A DNA stretch of 64,000 bases from Numida meleagris. Taxonomy: Eukaryota; Chordata; Aves; Galliformes; Numididae. Under the pieces are notes generated by a model. It saw nothing but the letters and a program-made list of their open reading frames with translations, was not told the DNA's origin and ran no database searches. The stretch's first letter is position 1; each line of letters starts with the position of its first letter. The translations under genes were made by a program, and so were the position numbers. The stretch is from assembly GCF_002078875.1 (NCBI RefSeq), contig NC_034411.1, positions 55,336,486-55,400,485 on the forward strand, written 5' to 3'. Positions 35,911 to 49,505 of this stretch are shown piece after piece.

Positions 35911-38908
35911 ACTTCAGGCATCATAAAGATAAAAGTTCATCAGAAGCAGGATTCTTCAGAAGTGTAATGGTATAGTTCAGTGTAAGGTTTCAGTGGTGTT
36001 GCCCAATTTAATGAGGGGAAGCAAATTGGAAGGAGCAGTCTGCATAGGATTTGAAAAAGGTGACATTTTGTTTCTACTGTTAAAAAGGTCCGGTCATCTG
36101 AACGAAGCGAGTGTGGATTTCAACACCGTATGCTAGTGCTCATTTCTACAGTATCAACCTGAACGCTTTCCTCCCTATTTCACTTCTTATGTTTCTTACT
36201 TGAGATAGCAGATGTTTAGCACACTTGATCTGTTTATATTCACCTCTAATCTACCTGGGGTCAGAGCAGACTGACATTTGACTGTTCCAAGTACTAAAAA
36301 AATAACTCTTCCATGCCTCCAACAGAATTAGTTTTTACCTTTCTGTTAGTTTCAATGTAAGTAAACAAACTGAAAAAATAAATTCTCCAATCTGTTTTAT
36401 TTGGTAAAGAAAATAGAATAATCTTTTGGTTTGTTTGTTTATATCTTTTGCAGGTAATTCTTAGAACCGTTTTTACAGAGGAAGCCCAAAATCTGGGGAG
36501 TTGATTATGGTAAAGGAAGATGGTTGACTTATCCATGCACTTCTGTTCCACCATGAACACCCTGAGAGGCTGCTTTCATTTTTAAGAACTGCTCTGATGT
36601 TTTAGTTGGTTGCTGTGTGTGTACGTCTGTCTCCTGTTTTTCAGTCTGCAAGTACTCTATTGTGCCATCAGATTTCAGGGTTGTACTACTAATAATTTTT
36701 AAGTTGAAGCAGGTATCTCTGGTAAGACTTCTTGACCAAATCAAAAGACTCTTCAGTTGGAAGACCCAAGGGCAGTCACAGGATAGGGAAAAGCAACGAG
36801 AAGCATAAAGGGAAGAGGTGTTTGATAGTTTGGTCACACACCACCACAGTTGTACTGGAGTAATGTCAGTGGAGGTCTCCCCTTTGGTATTAGGGTCGTC
36901 TAATTTAACACCGAAACAAGGTGCATCAATGCGTGTTTTGCCTTGTAATACTGTTTGACTCATAGTTACAGTATACTGTTATCTAGGTTCAGTGGCATCA
37001 GTGTAGTCTTCAGTAGTATCTGAAAACTACTTGGCTTAAAATATAAAAGTAGTTTCGTTTTTTAAAAAACATTCTGAATTGTGGTAACTATCGTGTTGAC
37101 AGGCCTTTGTATGTTTCTGAGTGATCCACTCTTATTTTTGTTTTTTTTGTATAGCTACAGTAAGTGAAATATTGGGTCTACTTTAGGACTTTAATAAAGA
37201 TGTAGTAGTTGTTATTAATCTCTTATTTCATTTACACTCTTGATGTTAGGAGAAACATTGTCACTGAGTTTCTTGGGTTTGCATTTAAGAATGTCTAAAT
37301 GGCATATGGTTAGAAGAATGTTTATCAAGCCTTTCTTGGCAAGAAGTTTATATCCTTTTCCTTCAGAGGTCAATTTTTTTGCATCTGCTTTTGTCCTAAT
37401 CAAATTGGAATTACTCCTACACTTTTTCCAGGGTTGTAGCACATTTACTTGCCTTAGGATACTTAGTTTGTTGATTCAGAAGTGTTCCTTTTAAGAATTC
37501 TATCAGCATTGTGCGTTGACTTCCTTTTAGTTCCAAGGTGCAATTTAAGGATTTGCATTTGATCTGTTAAGTGTTGAATAGCTTTTGCTTTGTCTGCTAA
37601 AGCAGATAAGAGTTTATTGTGCAGTTCTCTCCAATACGTGATAGATTAGATAGTGAAGTATACTCCATTCCTAGGCTTCTGTCCTTCATACTGAAGCCTG
37701 TAACTATTAATCTTTAATGGTACCTGCAACACGCAAAATCAGGCTTGGTCCTTATCTTAAATGAGCTGTTTGATTTTATTGTACTTAGTTGTCAAAACAG
37801 TGGAGTCAAAAATGGTGTTTGATGCTTCTGCCAGTGGTGTTACTAATAATTTTTGCGTGATTATTGCATCTGTTTGAATGCTGCCTTTACAAGGTAGTTC
37901 TCTGTGGTTCGGTTCGGCCTTGTATGTGTTCCTGGTTTCCTTCCTTACTCCACCTATGTTGAAATACTAGTGCTTTGGTTGTTTTTTTTTGTGACAACAG
38001 AACCTGTCTGTGCTGTCAGTGAACAATTATTTTGCTTTCTCTTGCTCTTTGCAATTTATTTTTTTTAATCTTTGTTCACTTTTTAATGTTTCTTAAAGTC
38101 AAGTTTTAGATTTCAGTGTTTGTTGCATTGTGTGAATGTTTCAGGCTTCAGTTCTTTTTGTTCAGCCCTGTTTTCTTAGCTGTGTTTCAGTGCTAAGCGT
38201 TCTGCATTTTGAACTTTTTCTCCTAACACAGTCACTTGATTGGTGTGACATGTTTCTTCAAGGTGCATAATTTAAAATACTTATTGCAAACTGAAGCATT
38301 AAGTTATGTTGTGTCGGTGAGGTAGTTCTAATGAATTTTGTTTGGTCTTCTAGATTTTTTTCTAGAGAGTGAATAGCATAGTGCATTTGAAGGTGACTAT
38401 TTGACTTTCTTGAAATTAATGTTGAATTCTAGATACGTTGAATATATTTCATCTCCTAGTACATTTAACTTTGGATCAGTCTAAAATACTCCAACAGCTG
38501 CACAGATTGAAGCTTAATTTATAAATTGATTAGAGAATATAACTTTTTTTAAATCTGGTGACTTTTGATACTGGATCAAATGTAACAACTATTGCTAATG
38601 GCTTGTAAGTTATATGCAAGATACACAATAACAATTGTTTTCTTTTATTCATTTCTTTCAACTAATCTCATTTCTTTTTCATTGTGGTTCTAGTCATTCT
38701 TAGTGCCTAGCACTCTGATTTCAAACGTGATGTTTTCTGAGAATTAACTATAGTCAACTTTCAAATGACCTGTAAAACATTCATGTTTAACTGGCAGTTG
38801 AAGGTGATGTCTGCTTGAAAATCATTTCAATTGAAATGCGAAGAAAAACATAAGTTGTCTACAAAATTAATTTTTACTGTAACTTAAGTAATTAAGTTCT
38901 CATGTAAA

Positions 38909-38924
38909 AATAATAATAATAATA
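38909..38924. repeat. (AAT)n short tandem repeat
   Basis: About five AAT units in intron 4. Confidence 0.7.
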
Positions 38925-40623
38925 ATGGTATGAGTGACTTGTGTAGGCGCTTGAATACAAAAGAAAATCTTTGTATTTAACTGTTAGTCCTTGCCCAATA
39001 GTTATGAGAACCTTTTCCCTAAATATTTACTATTTGTTTGTTGGTTTTAAAATCTGTAATTTTTGTGAACCATAATTTGTGCTGTTGCCTTTATTTCTCT
39101 TGATACTGTTTTTCCTTATTTGGTGCACTTGCTTTGCAGCTAGTAATGATACACATACAGGCTGCTACTTGCAGAGATCTCCAGGCAGCATATAACTAAA
39201 ATAAGTGTCAACAGATAAGGTAAATGAGGGAGGTGAAGATGAAGTTAAATAAGAATTCCTCAATCAAGAGTTTTTTGGTTTTTTTTTGCTTAAAAAAAAA
39301 AAATCGGAAGGGTTGCACAACAGCTTATTTGGTGTGCTATTACAGACGTGTCTGTGGTATTCCTTTTCCGTACCTGAAACAAACCTTTAACAGGCTTGAC
39401 CACAACTTTACATACAACTTGTACAGAACTATGATCGTGTGGTTTTAGAGGTGTAGCTGTCGTACTTCAGGATGTAATAAAGAATTAATCTGAATGAGCA
39501 GGACCAAATGGCTCCAATAGTTCATCATACAATAGTAACCTAAAATACTTAAAAATTAACTTGTTATCCAAAGTAAATATTCACTTGATTGTGACTATCA
39601 GAATTCGAATATTATTTGAAGAGTAGTGGCATTTTTCCAGTTTTGTGATGCATCTGTAGGTAAGGATTGTTTAAAACATTCAGTTTAATTCCAAATTCAG
39701 GTTATTGTTTTGCTTTCCTGTGTATATAACGCCTTTGAAGACTTACAGTCATTGTCACTCATACTATAAAGCTGGAAGTCTTTTCTCTTAAAAGAGGGAG
39801 AAGGGAGTTATTTAGCACATTAAATAGGGAGTTATGGAAAGAAAATGACTTGTTTACTATTTTTATTTATATTACTCATCCCCAGAATAAATAACTTTTT
39901 TAACAGCTTCCAAGAAACTGTGCTTCTAGGTCTGCTGAATGTAGTTTCACAAAATTCTGTGAAAGAATTTTTCAAAATTCTTACTGTATCTGTGTTTTCA
40001 TTTAAATTATGGTAAAAATTGACACCTTTAAAGGGAGTAGGTTGTTCAGTTCTGGTCATCATTCCATAGTTACCTTTAAGTTAGCTAGCTTGAGTGTTAC
40101 TTGGCTTCTTTCATGTAACTTAGTGTGAGACAGCTCTCTTTACAGGTTTCAGGGTAGGCCAAGTAGCCCATGTGTATTTTGCGCTGCTGTTAGCAGTACC
40201 TGAGGTAGACAACCTTTTTTTTTTTTTTTCCTTGTACCTGAAGGTTCAGCAGTATTAAGACAAAAACTGTAAGTAAGAATTAACCTAATCAGTTAATGAG
40301 CAGCTGGAAAGTATTTCTTCATCTTCATATTTTCTAAAATGCTTCTGTCATTCTGCAGAACTACTGTCAAAACAGCAAAGCTCTTAAATGGTGAAGTCAA
40401 TACTTGGAGATACCGATTAGATCTTCAAAATAAATACAAATGTTTGTAGACCAGTTTCTTACTTGTATCTCACGTATCTATTCGAATTAAAGTGTGAAAT
40501 TCTGTAATAATCACAGACTGGTAACTTAGGGTGAAAGAGAAGGAATGTAACCTGTTAAATTTTCTATGTAACTACCTGTTAGTCACAATGTTAAGTTCAA
40601 ATGTACTTTTTGTCTATTACTAG

Positions 40624-40732
40624 GAAAATCAAGGGATTCCCAGTCAGCCAGAATGGAATCTGAAATTGTGCCAAAAGTTACCAAAATGACAGTGTCTGGA
40701 AAGAAACAGTCTATGGGATTTGAAGTTCCATG
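40624..40732 (+). CDS. HBS1L: HBS1L long-form exon 5
   Basis: 109 nt, phase 1 to phase 2. First exon unique to the GTPase isoform. Encodes [20 protein letters not shown] through [12 protein letters not shown]. The segment [17 protein letters not shown] is nearly identical to human HBS1L. Acceptor ctattactag, donor catg|gtaaga. Part of the linker between the HBS1_N domain and the G domain. Confidence 0.95.
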
Positions 40733-43700
40733 GTAAGACAAGCCCTCTTACATCAAGGTACATCAGTAGCTCTTCTTTCAGACTGGTGCACCTGTAGCAA
40801 GCTTTCTTCTTTTATTTCTATTTTTACAGCAGTTTTAGTGTCACTCTCCAGAACAAACCATTTCAGCTTCTTGTTTGACTCACAATTACTTTCAGAAGAT
40901 GGTACCTCACGTTCTGAGTTTAAAAAATCCTTTCACTATGAATAGTGTGGAGAGATATCAGCTAATTCAGATTATTTAAACATCCGCTTCATAGAATACT
41001 GAACATTCTTGGGGTTCGTTTATTTTAAATTTAGTTCGCTAAGTGGAATTATGAAATCAATAAATCTTAACTGTAATGGCTTGTTCTTCAAAGGAAGTAA
41101 TACATTTAAGAATAATTTATGGGGAAAATAATCACTTAAGTCTAAATTTTGTCTTCCTCTGCAGCTTTTATTAACTTTAACAGGTGTTCAGGGTACAACT
41201 GTTGTAGAGAAGAAATCAGTCCTCCTTATGCTTTGGCTGAAATAACGTTGTTGAGTAGTAATTCTAATTTTACCCTGACTTGGAACTGCTGGGGAGATGT
41301 CTTATTAAGAGCACAAAAACATGCATGCTGAATCAGAGTCCACCTACCTACAACAGCGGCCAGCAGTATATGCTTTAATATAAGGATAGGTGAAGCATGT
41401 TGGGAACACCTTCTATGAAATGTCACTGCATGTAGCGTTCTGTGGTTTCCTCCATCCCCTGCTTTTCTTTTTGGATTGGGCTGGTTTATATTAACAATAT
41501 TTAATGCATTTTTGTTGTTTAAATATGCTTATTGTGATTTCGAGCTCAATCTTATTATGATACCATACTCTGTGCCAAGAAATACCGTGGTTATCCTCAG
41601 GAAAATAGTTCACGAGCATAAGCAGTGCCAACATCCCCACCTCAGCTGCCGTATTTGCAGTTCTGATCTGGAAAGCATTTTGAGGAGCAAGAAGTTTTTA
41701 TTTTACAATTCCTTGTGCATGTTTGGTGTAACTGTGTGGAACCTGCGATGACCTCCTTTATAGTCTGCAGACCACTAGAGGAGTTTGACATGCAGAACTG
41801 GGGGAGGTGGCCTTGACCATATCTTTCCTTCTCTGCTTAGGACAGTGTAATTTACTCTGCCTGATTTCCGAACAGATGAAGCCTCACTCGCACTTTTCCA
41901 TGGTTTCTGCGTAAGGTCTACACTAAATATATTGAAGTTACTGGAAGCAGTAATGTTGTCTTGTAAGCTTGTAATGACTTTGTGGCTTTTATGTGTCCAC
42001 TTCTAAACTTGTAAAGCACAGGAAAACGTTCTTCCCTGTCTCAACTCCATAAGTATCTGAATTTGTGTTTTTTTCCTTACATGTTTATCTGCTGGGTTAT
42101 TGGTAACTTACATGAAGATGAATTCTCAGGGAAAACAATGGATTTATGCTTATTAATGCCTAAGAGAGGTTTTTAAATTATTTTTCAGGTTCTCTTTGTT
42201 ACTTATGCACTGATAAATGTACTGTGGTGGGCTTAGAATAATACAGATTTCTAAGTACATAGTTTGTATCTCTGACTGAAAGCACACTATTATAAATTGT
42301 TCATAGCAGTTTTGATAAACTTGAATTCTAAACCAAGTGTTATTTGTTAGCCTTTGCAGTTTGCACCCCATACTCTCACTGCTAAATATTTGTATGCTGT
42401 TGGTGCAGACATCATTCCAAGGTGATTCTACAGTATGCTAGTTTTTGTTGTCAACTTATATGGAATTTTAAATTCATGGGCCATGGTCTTAAAAACAGTG
42501 GCCTAGCATTAACAAAAATGACCAACTAGCTGCTCAGTCTTTATGATTCCAATTTTGTTATGATGTGTGACCTCATAATAATAAATGAACTTTCATTAAA
42601 ATGGGAATGGATTTTTAGAAGTTATGAATTACTTTGAGATTTGATTGCCTTTGGAATTGTCTCTGGAAAATGGAGTTTGCTCAATTCTGACAAGCTGTTT
42701 TTCTGGTGCTCTAGCAAGATTAATTACTGGGCTTTCTCTTGTCAAATCATGAGGGAAAACAGAAAAAATTGTGAGCAAAAAATGGTGATTATTTTAACCA
42801 GCCTGACCAATATTGTGTAATTAATAATTTTGAAAGGGGAAATAAATGTAGACATTCCTGTAATGACTCTATGTACTCCGAAAGAGTCGGTTGTATAAAA
42901 ATAGTTCATGAAGCATCCAGACTAGAAGATTGAAAATAATACTTAAAAGCTAAATTACGCAGAGTTAATCTTCAGCAGGTAAACTTTCAGGTTCTTCTTT
43001 GAATGTCTGATAGTGTGAACCTCAGTAAACACTGTTGCGTGAGGATGAGTGTCTTTTAGCATGTTTTATGACAGCATATGTTGTACTTCAGAGTTTCTTG
43101 TTGTTCTCAGAAAACAGTGATGTAACCATAACATTTTACTCAGTTCAATCTTATGGTCTGTGTTGGCAAGACAACATAGGAAGTTTCTTGCCTGGTAGTT
43201 CTGGTTTCTACTAAATGTTGATCTTGACAGGCATTTGTCTTCTGTTTGCTAAGAAAAAGCTGTGGTAAGAGCTTCGGTGATCTCCGGGTGAATTGATGGT
43301 GGTCAAGCCTGTTTTTAACAAGTTCTTATGCAATGGTGCAAGTGAATGGTTAGGAAGTGCTCTTCCTCCAAATAGAAATGGCAAATCTTTTGTTATCATG
43401 GAACAGAATGTTTTCATATTTCCAGAACATGGTAGTATCTGAAACCTTTAGAAATCTAGATGGAGTAGTCTACTAACAGTTTCAAATATTTTTACCCCTG
43501 ATACAGTAGCAAGGCCTAATGGCTAGAATCACATTTTACTCATTATTTTACTAGTATATCTAGTGCCTTTTCCTTGAACCACCCAAATACATACTTGATT
43601 TGGCATCCTAGAGCAGTGATAGTCACACCAGAAGCTACTTAGTAGTGAGAGAATAATTGTTTTATCTGGTCTTGATTCTTTGAGGGGGCTGTTAGTGGTT

Positions 43701-44825
43701 GGAATTCTGCCTGTCCACATCCATCATACTTTTGGAATTCTTAGTGCCATAGGCTTTGGCTTATGAGAAAATCTGAGCTTCTGAGAGTAGAAAATAAAAT
43801 TATTACTTAGCTAAGTAAATAGAATTTAGAAACTTACTAATAACTTGTCTTTCAAAATAAGTTTTTGTCTTTTAAAAGGCTTTGGAAAGCTATAGGAAAA
43901 CATGTTTCTGGATCGCATTACTTCAAGTTTTATCTAAATGTCTTCCTTTTAATGTTTTTCATTTTTGAAAAATTGGTTTTGGAAGTAATGCAGACACTGA
44001 AAAGGAGAGAATACTGGATTGCTGAATGCAAAGGCTGTTTTGATATGGCTTCTTCTACAAATACGGTTTTCTAGAAATTCAAATGTTAGAATGTTAAGGA
44101 AAAAAATTGACACCAATGTAAAATCATGTTTGTGTTATAGTATAACTCTTGCATATTAGCAACTGTCACAATGCTTCAATGTGAAAGTGATAGATGTTGA
44201 GCTGATACTGAACTGAACTTCATCTTGGGGGGAAAAAAAAAGAGAAAAATGATAAGAGTCGTAATCTCGTAATCTTGTTGGAAGACATCTAATGTAAATG
44301 AATTTTAATTACATGAGGTTAATTCAGGCCAATCTGGTCTGGTATGCTTTGTATAGTTCAGGTGCTTTTAAATACATTATTAGAATGTGTAGGAAACTTT
44401 CTCTCTCCAATCCTATGCATATTTGCTTTCTATCCGCTTGGTTTTTAGTCAATTTTAATAAAGTATCTCTGAAGAGAAATTAGAGAAAATAATTGTGCCA
44501 TTCCAAAGTAAGATTTTTCAGCTTGAACTTAATGTACTATTTAAGGAATTAAAAAAAAAAAAAAAAGTATTTGGTTCAAACTGATAGAAATGCATTTTTC
44601 TTTTACCAGCAAAAGAAAGCACATATAACTGTAGTGACTGTTTATCTGTGGAATAGCTCACTCCCTTTTCTATAACTGATGAATCATTAGTTTTTAGAGT
44701 ATGGGAAATTAAATGCATCTTTTTATAAAGAGCATTTGGCTTGTCAATATTCGATGTTACATACTGGAGCTTGTCTACGATCATACTTGATGACATGTTA
44801 TGTCTAGTTTCCTGGTGTCCTAGGA

Positions 44826-45792
44826 TCAAAGGATCATAGAATGGTTTGAGTTGGAAGGGACCTTTAAGATAATCTAGTTCCACCCCCACCTGCTATAGGC
44901 AGGGACACCTCCTGCTAGACCAGGTTGCTCGAAGCCCCATCCAGCCTGGCCTTGAATGCTTCCAGGGTGGAGGCATCCACAACCTCGCTGGGTAACCTAT
45001 TCCGGTGTCTCACCACCCTCACAGTAAAGAATTTCTTCCTCATATCTAGTCTAAATCTACCCTCTTCCAGTTTAAAGCCATTTCCCCTTGTCCTGTTACT
45101 ATATGCCCTTATAAAAAGTCCCTCCCCAGCTTTCCTGTGGTCCCCCTTCAGGTACTGGAAGGCTGCAATGAAGTCACCCCGCAGCCTTCTCTTCTTCAGG
45201 CTGAACAAGCCCAGCAACCTCAGCCTATCTTTGTAGGGGAGGTGCTCCAGCCCTCTGATCATCTTTGTGGCTCTGTTCTGGACTCGCTCCAGCAGCTAAG
45301 TGTCCTTTTTGTGTTGGGGGCCCTAGAACTGGAGGTGGTACTCCAGGTGGGGTCTCAGGAGAGCAGAGTAGAGGGGCAGAATCACCTCCTTCAACCTGCT
45401 GGTCACGCTTCTCTTGATGCAATCCAGGATATGGTTGGCCTTCTGGGCTGCAAGCATGCATTGCTGGCTCATGTTGAGTCTTTTGTCAACCGACACCCCA
45501 AAGTCCTTCTTCTCAGGGCTGCTCTCAAGCCATTCTCCACCCAGCCTATATTAGTGCTTGGGATTGCCCTGACCCAGGTGAAGGACCTTGCGCTTGGCAT
45601 TTTTGAACTTCATGAGGTTGGCATGGGCCCACTTCTCAAGCCTGTCCAGGTCCCTCTGCATGGAATCCCTTCCCTCTAGCGTGTCAACTGCATCACTCAG
45701 CTTGGTGTTGTTTCCAGACTTGCTGAGGGTGCACTTGATCCCACTGTCCATGTTGCCTACAAAGATGTTAAATAACAACAATCCCCAAGGAA
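44826..45792 (-). mobile_element. CR1 LINE, 5'-truncated copy
   Basis: The reverse complement ends with the CR1 3' signature (atcatagaatgg...gttggaaggg at 44833-44862). Minus-strand frames encode the 3' part of CR1 ORF2: the FVGNMDSGIKCTLSKSG segment near 45762-45712, with the catalytic ADD of the reverse transcriptase degraded to GNN, then RLEKWAHANLMKF, and the terminal domain at 45262-44915. It is frameshifted and interrupted by stops. Truncated at its 5' end within the reverse-transcriptase domain. Confidence 0.9.
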
Positions 45793-47108
45793 CAAATGAA
45801 AATCAAAATGTCATGAATGTGTGACCAAAGGCAGTAGATTGATATTGTTTTTCTTTAAATGGTTTACAAAATTTTAATAGGATAATTTCATGTAAATAGA
45901 CTTTCAACAGAAATGTGCATCCATTTTGCAGCAACATAGGTACTGTCTGTCTCCTGCAACCTTCATGACATAGACTGAGTCTGGTGCTTAGCTAATTTGA
46001 GAAAATGATGATTGTGTATCAAGTCTTGATGCAACATCCCCGCTTTAAGTTTTGGAATAGTAGCCAAGACACAAGTATGCACACTTCTGCTTTGGGGTCC
46101 TCACAGTATACAGCAAGAACTTGGCTTTGGGCCTTATAAAAAGGTGTCAAAACAAATCATTCTGCTGCAGTAGTAGGACCACCAGGTAGCTAGGCTCTGA
46201 AACTGAGTTAAAAAAAAAAAGGGTGAGGGGGCGGCTCTGAAATGAACATTGTAGCTTACGGCTATAATTAGAGGCTAAATTTACATTCATTCTGAACATT
46301 TACTAGGCTTAACAGTTTAGGTTGTAATGCTTGAATTGCTTTGTTGAGTAGCTTGGCTGGACTGTGTTGTTTCCTGAGATACAGGAAATGGAAAGGAACT
46401 AATACAATGCAAATACTCCTATGAGTGCTGATGCAGACAGAAAGCGAGAAGTAACGTTGCATTGAATTATCAAAAAAAAAAAGCAGAGGTACTGTGACAT
46501 GAGATTCTGAAGTACCATACCAAAATAAGTACTTTGAATTATAAAAATTGAAAAGAGGAAAACTGAAGTTTCCTTCCTACTGGTATGTAAATGAGCTGTG
46601 GAGACTGAAAAATTCACTCTGGAAATGAAGAGAGTTGTGTTAGCTTTTGGTAGCACTTCTGAAAGCCTGCTTGAATCAGTTCTACAGAAAGTAGCCTGCA
46701 CCACAGCAGTACTACGTTGGAAAGGATTTCCAGTTTTCCATGGGAAGAAGCCTCTTTCCCTTGTAGGAGAATTTTGTAGGAATTTTCAGAATACTGTAAT
46801 TGTCAGTGGTCTGTGTATTGAAGTTTGCATTCACACAATGTTCTCATGTCTATAGTAATTGCTTCTGTTCCTGTCTTGCTGTTTACTTTAATGATTCACC
46901 ATAGAGCTCTGTTAACAAGCCAGAAAGCTTTTGCTTTCTTGAAGATGTTTCTTCGGGTTTACTTCTCGTGGCTGTAGCAGGTATGAAATCATATCATGTA
47001 TGTTCTCAGAGCATATATGTGAATTAGGAGAATACCCTAATTTATAAGAGAGCGAGAGTAGTAAGAGAATAATACATTCAAGAGGATTGGCTTGATCTTA
47101 TGCCTGAT

Positions 47109-47205
47109 TTAGTGGTTGGCAACCCTGCCTGTGGCAGGGAGTTTGGAACTAGATGATCTTTGAGATACCTCCCAATCCAAGCCATTCTGTGATCCTAAGA
47201 TACTC
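47109..47205 (+). mobile_element. CR1 LINE 3'-end fragment, forward orientation
   Basis: The segment ggttggcaaccctgcc...ggaactagatgatctttgag...caatccaagccattctgtgat is the extreme 3' end of CR1 read in the gene's direction. About 95 bp; the only forward CR1 piece seen in this cluster. Confidence 0.75.
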
Positions 47206-47338
47206 AGTATTAGCATTAGTATAGTAATCTGTGGTAGAACAGGATGAGAGAGGAGTTGGGGAATCCAAATCTCCATAATCCTAGATGCCTTGTTTTGTGC
47301 ATAAAACAAACTTTCTCAGTACTGATAAATGTGACTTC

Positions 47339-47962
47339 ACAGAATCACAGAATTTCAGGGGTTGGAAGAGACGTCAAGAGATCACTGAGTCCAACTCCCC
47401 ACTAAAACAGGTTCCCTACAGTAGGTCATGCAGGTAGGCATCCAGATGGGTCTTGATTATCTCCGTAAAAGGAGACTCCACAACCTCCCTGGGCAACGTG
47501 TTCCAGTGCTCCGTCACCTTTAAAGAAGTTCTTCTGCATTTCTGTATCGAATTTCCTGTATTCAATTTTTAGGCCATTGCTCCTTGTCCTGTCACAGTAC
47601 ACCACCGAGGAGAGCCTGGCCTCATCCATTTACATCCTACCTCTCTTTAGATATTTATAAACATTAATCAGATCCCCCCCCTCAATCTTTTTTCCTCAGG
47701 TCGAACATACCCAGGTTACTAAGCCTTTCCTCATACAGGAGATGTTCCAGGCCCTTTGTCACCTTTGTGGTCCTCCACTGGACTACTTCTAGAAGATACC
47801 TGTCTTTTTTGAACTGGGGAGCCCGGGTCTGGACACAGTATTCTAAATGTGGCCTCACCAGGACAGAGTAGGGGGGGAGGATAATCTCCCTCGACCTACT
47901 GACTGCGCTCTTTACCCAAGGATACCATTGGCCTTCATGGCCACAAGGGCACAGTGCTGGCT
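47339..47962 (-). mobile_element. Older CR1 LINE, 3' portion (split by a younger copy)
   Basis: Begins with cacagaatcacagaatttc...gttggaagagac, the CR1 3' end in reverse complement, and runs to cacagtgctggctca at 47962. The element's sequence then resumes near 49515, showing that the copy was cut in two by the insertion at 47964. Diverged, with no intact frame. Confidence 0.8.
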
Positions 47963-49505
47963 CATAGAATCATAGAATCACAGAATCATAGAATTGCTCA
48001 GGTTGGAAAAGACCTTCAAGATCATCAAGTCCAACCACAATCTAACCATCCCACCCTAACTCTGACAACCCACCACTAAGTCATGTCCCTGAGCATCACA
48101 TCCAAACAGTTTTTAAACACATTCAGGGATGGTGACTCAACCACCTCCCTGGGGAGCCTGTTCCAGTGCTTAACAACCCTTTCTCTAAAGAAGTCTAAAG
48201 TCCTGATATCCAACCTAAACCTCCCCTGGCGCAACTTGAGGCCATTTCCTCTTGTTCTGTCACTTGTCACCAGTGAGAAGAGAGCAACCCCACTCTCACT
48301 GCAATCACCTTTCAGGTATTTGAAGAGAGCAATAACGTCTCCCCTCAGCCTTCTCTTCCCCAGACTAAATAGCCCCAGTTCCTTTAGTCTGTCCTCTTAG
48401 GGCATATTCTCTAAGCCCTTCACAAGTCTTGTTGCCCTTCTTTGGACCTGCTCCAGTACCTCAGTGTCCTTTCTGTACTGAGGTGCCCAAAACTGAACAC
48501 AGTACTCGAGGTGGGGCCTCACCAATGCTGAGTACAGAGGCAGGATTACTTCCCTAGTCCTGCTCACCACACCATTCCTGATACAAGCCAGGATCCCATT
48601 GACCTTCTTGGCCACCTCAGCAGACTGCTGGCTCATGTTCAGCTGACCATCAGCGCACCAAGGTCCCTTTTTGTCAGGCAGCTTTCCAGCCACTCCTCCC
48701 CCAGCCTGTAGGGTTGTCTGAGGTTGTTGTGATCAAAATGCAGGACCCAACACTTGGCCCTATTGAAACTCATATGGTTTACCTTGACCTATTGATCTGG
48801 TCTATCCAGGTCCCTCTGTAGTGCCTTTCTACTCTCTGGCAGATCAACACTCCCTCCCAGCTTGGTGTCATCTGCAAACTTACTGAGGGTGCAGTCGATC
48901 CCCTCATCAAGATCATTGATAAAGATGCTGAATAGGAGCGACCCCAATACCAAGCCCTGGGGGACACTACTCGTGACTGGCTGCCAACTGGATTTAACTC
49001 CATTGATCACAACTCTTTGGGCCCGGCTGTCCAGGCAGTGTTTCACCCAGCAGAGCGTGTGCCCATCCAAATCATGGGCAGCCAACTTCTCCATGAGGAT
49101 GTTGTGGGGGACAGTGTCAAAGGCTTTACTGAAGTCCAGGTAGACCACATTGACAGCCTTACCTTCATCCACTAAGCAGGTCACCATGTCGTGGAATGAA
49201 ATCAGGTTTGTCAAGCAAGATCTACCATTCATGAACCCATGCTGAGTGGGCCTGATCCCCTGGTTGACCTTTAATTGATCCATGATGGCTCCCAAGGTTA
49301 TCTGTTCCATAACCTTCCCTGGCACTGAGATGAGACTGATAGGTCTGTAGCTGCCAGGATCAACTTGCTGGCCCTTTCTGAAGATGAGCATCTCATTTGC
49401 TGGTTTCCAGTCCACCGGGACATCCCCAGTTAGCCAGGACTGTCAAAGAATGATGGAGAGTGGCTTGGCAACCACATCCACCAACTAACTCAGCACTTGG
49501 CCCTA
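47963..49505 (-). mobile_element. Younger CR1 LINE with reverse-transcriptase segment
   Basis: The 3' end at 47966-47994 has repeated atagaatc/cagaatc units. Minus-strand 49415-48789 is an open stretch of 208 codons covering reverse-transcriptase blocks: [62 protein letters not shown] and the catalytic FADDTKL. Frame 48693-48397 continues the ORF2 end ([18 protein letters not shown]). No ORF1 or endonuclease is present, so it is 5'-truncated and immobile. The coding remains are much better kept than in the neighbouring copies. Confidence 0.9.

Larger units (their letters stand above)
16571..40623 (+). other. Remainder of the long-form intron 4
   Basis: For the long form the intron runs 11082-40623 (29.5 kb). 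This part is AT-rich and holds a mariner relic (27515-28390), a short CR1 scrap (about 25876-25930), microsatellites and homopolymers, and one candidate cryptic terminal exon (19722-19795). I recognise no other gene on either strand. Confidence 0.75.

Noticed and set aside
16571..40623. Intronic snoRNA or microRNA genes, which some translation-factor genes host
   Set aside because: By eye I found no segment with a properly spaced box C/D or H/ACA pattern or a long imperfect hairpin that I could defend; a covariance-model scan would decide.
45137..45679. 180-codon + strand open frame
   Set aside because: It is the antisense shadow of the reverse-oriented CR1 element at 44826-45792.
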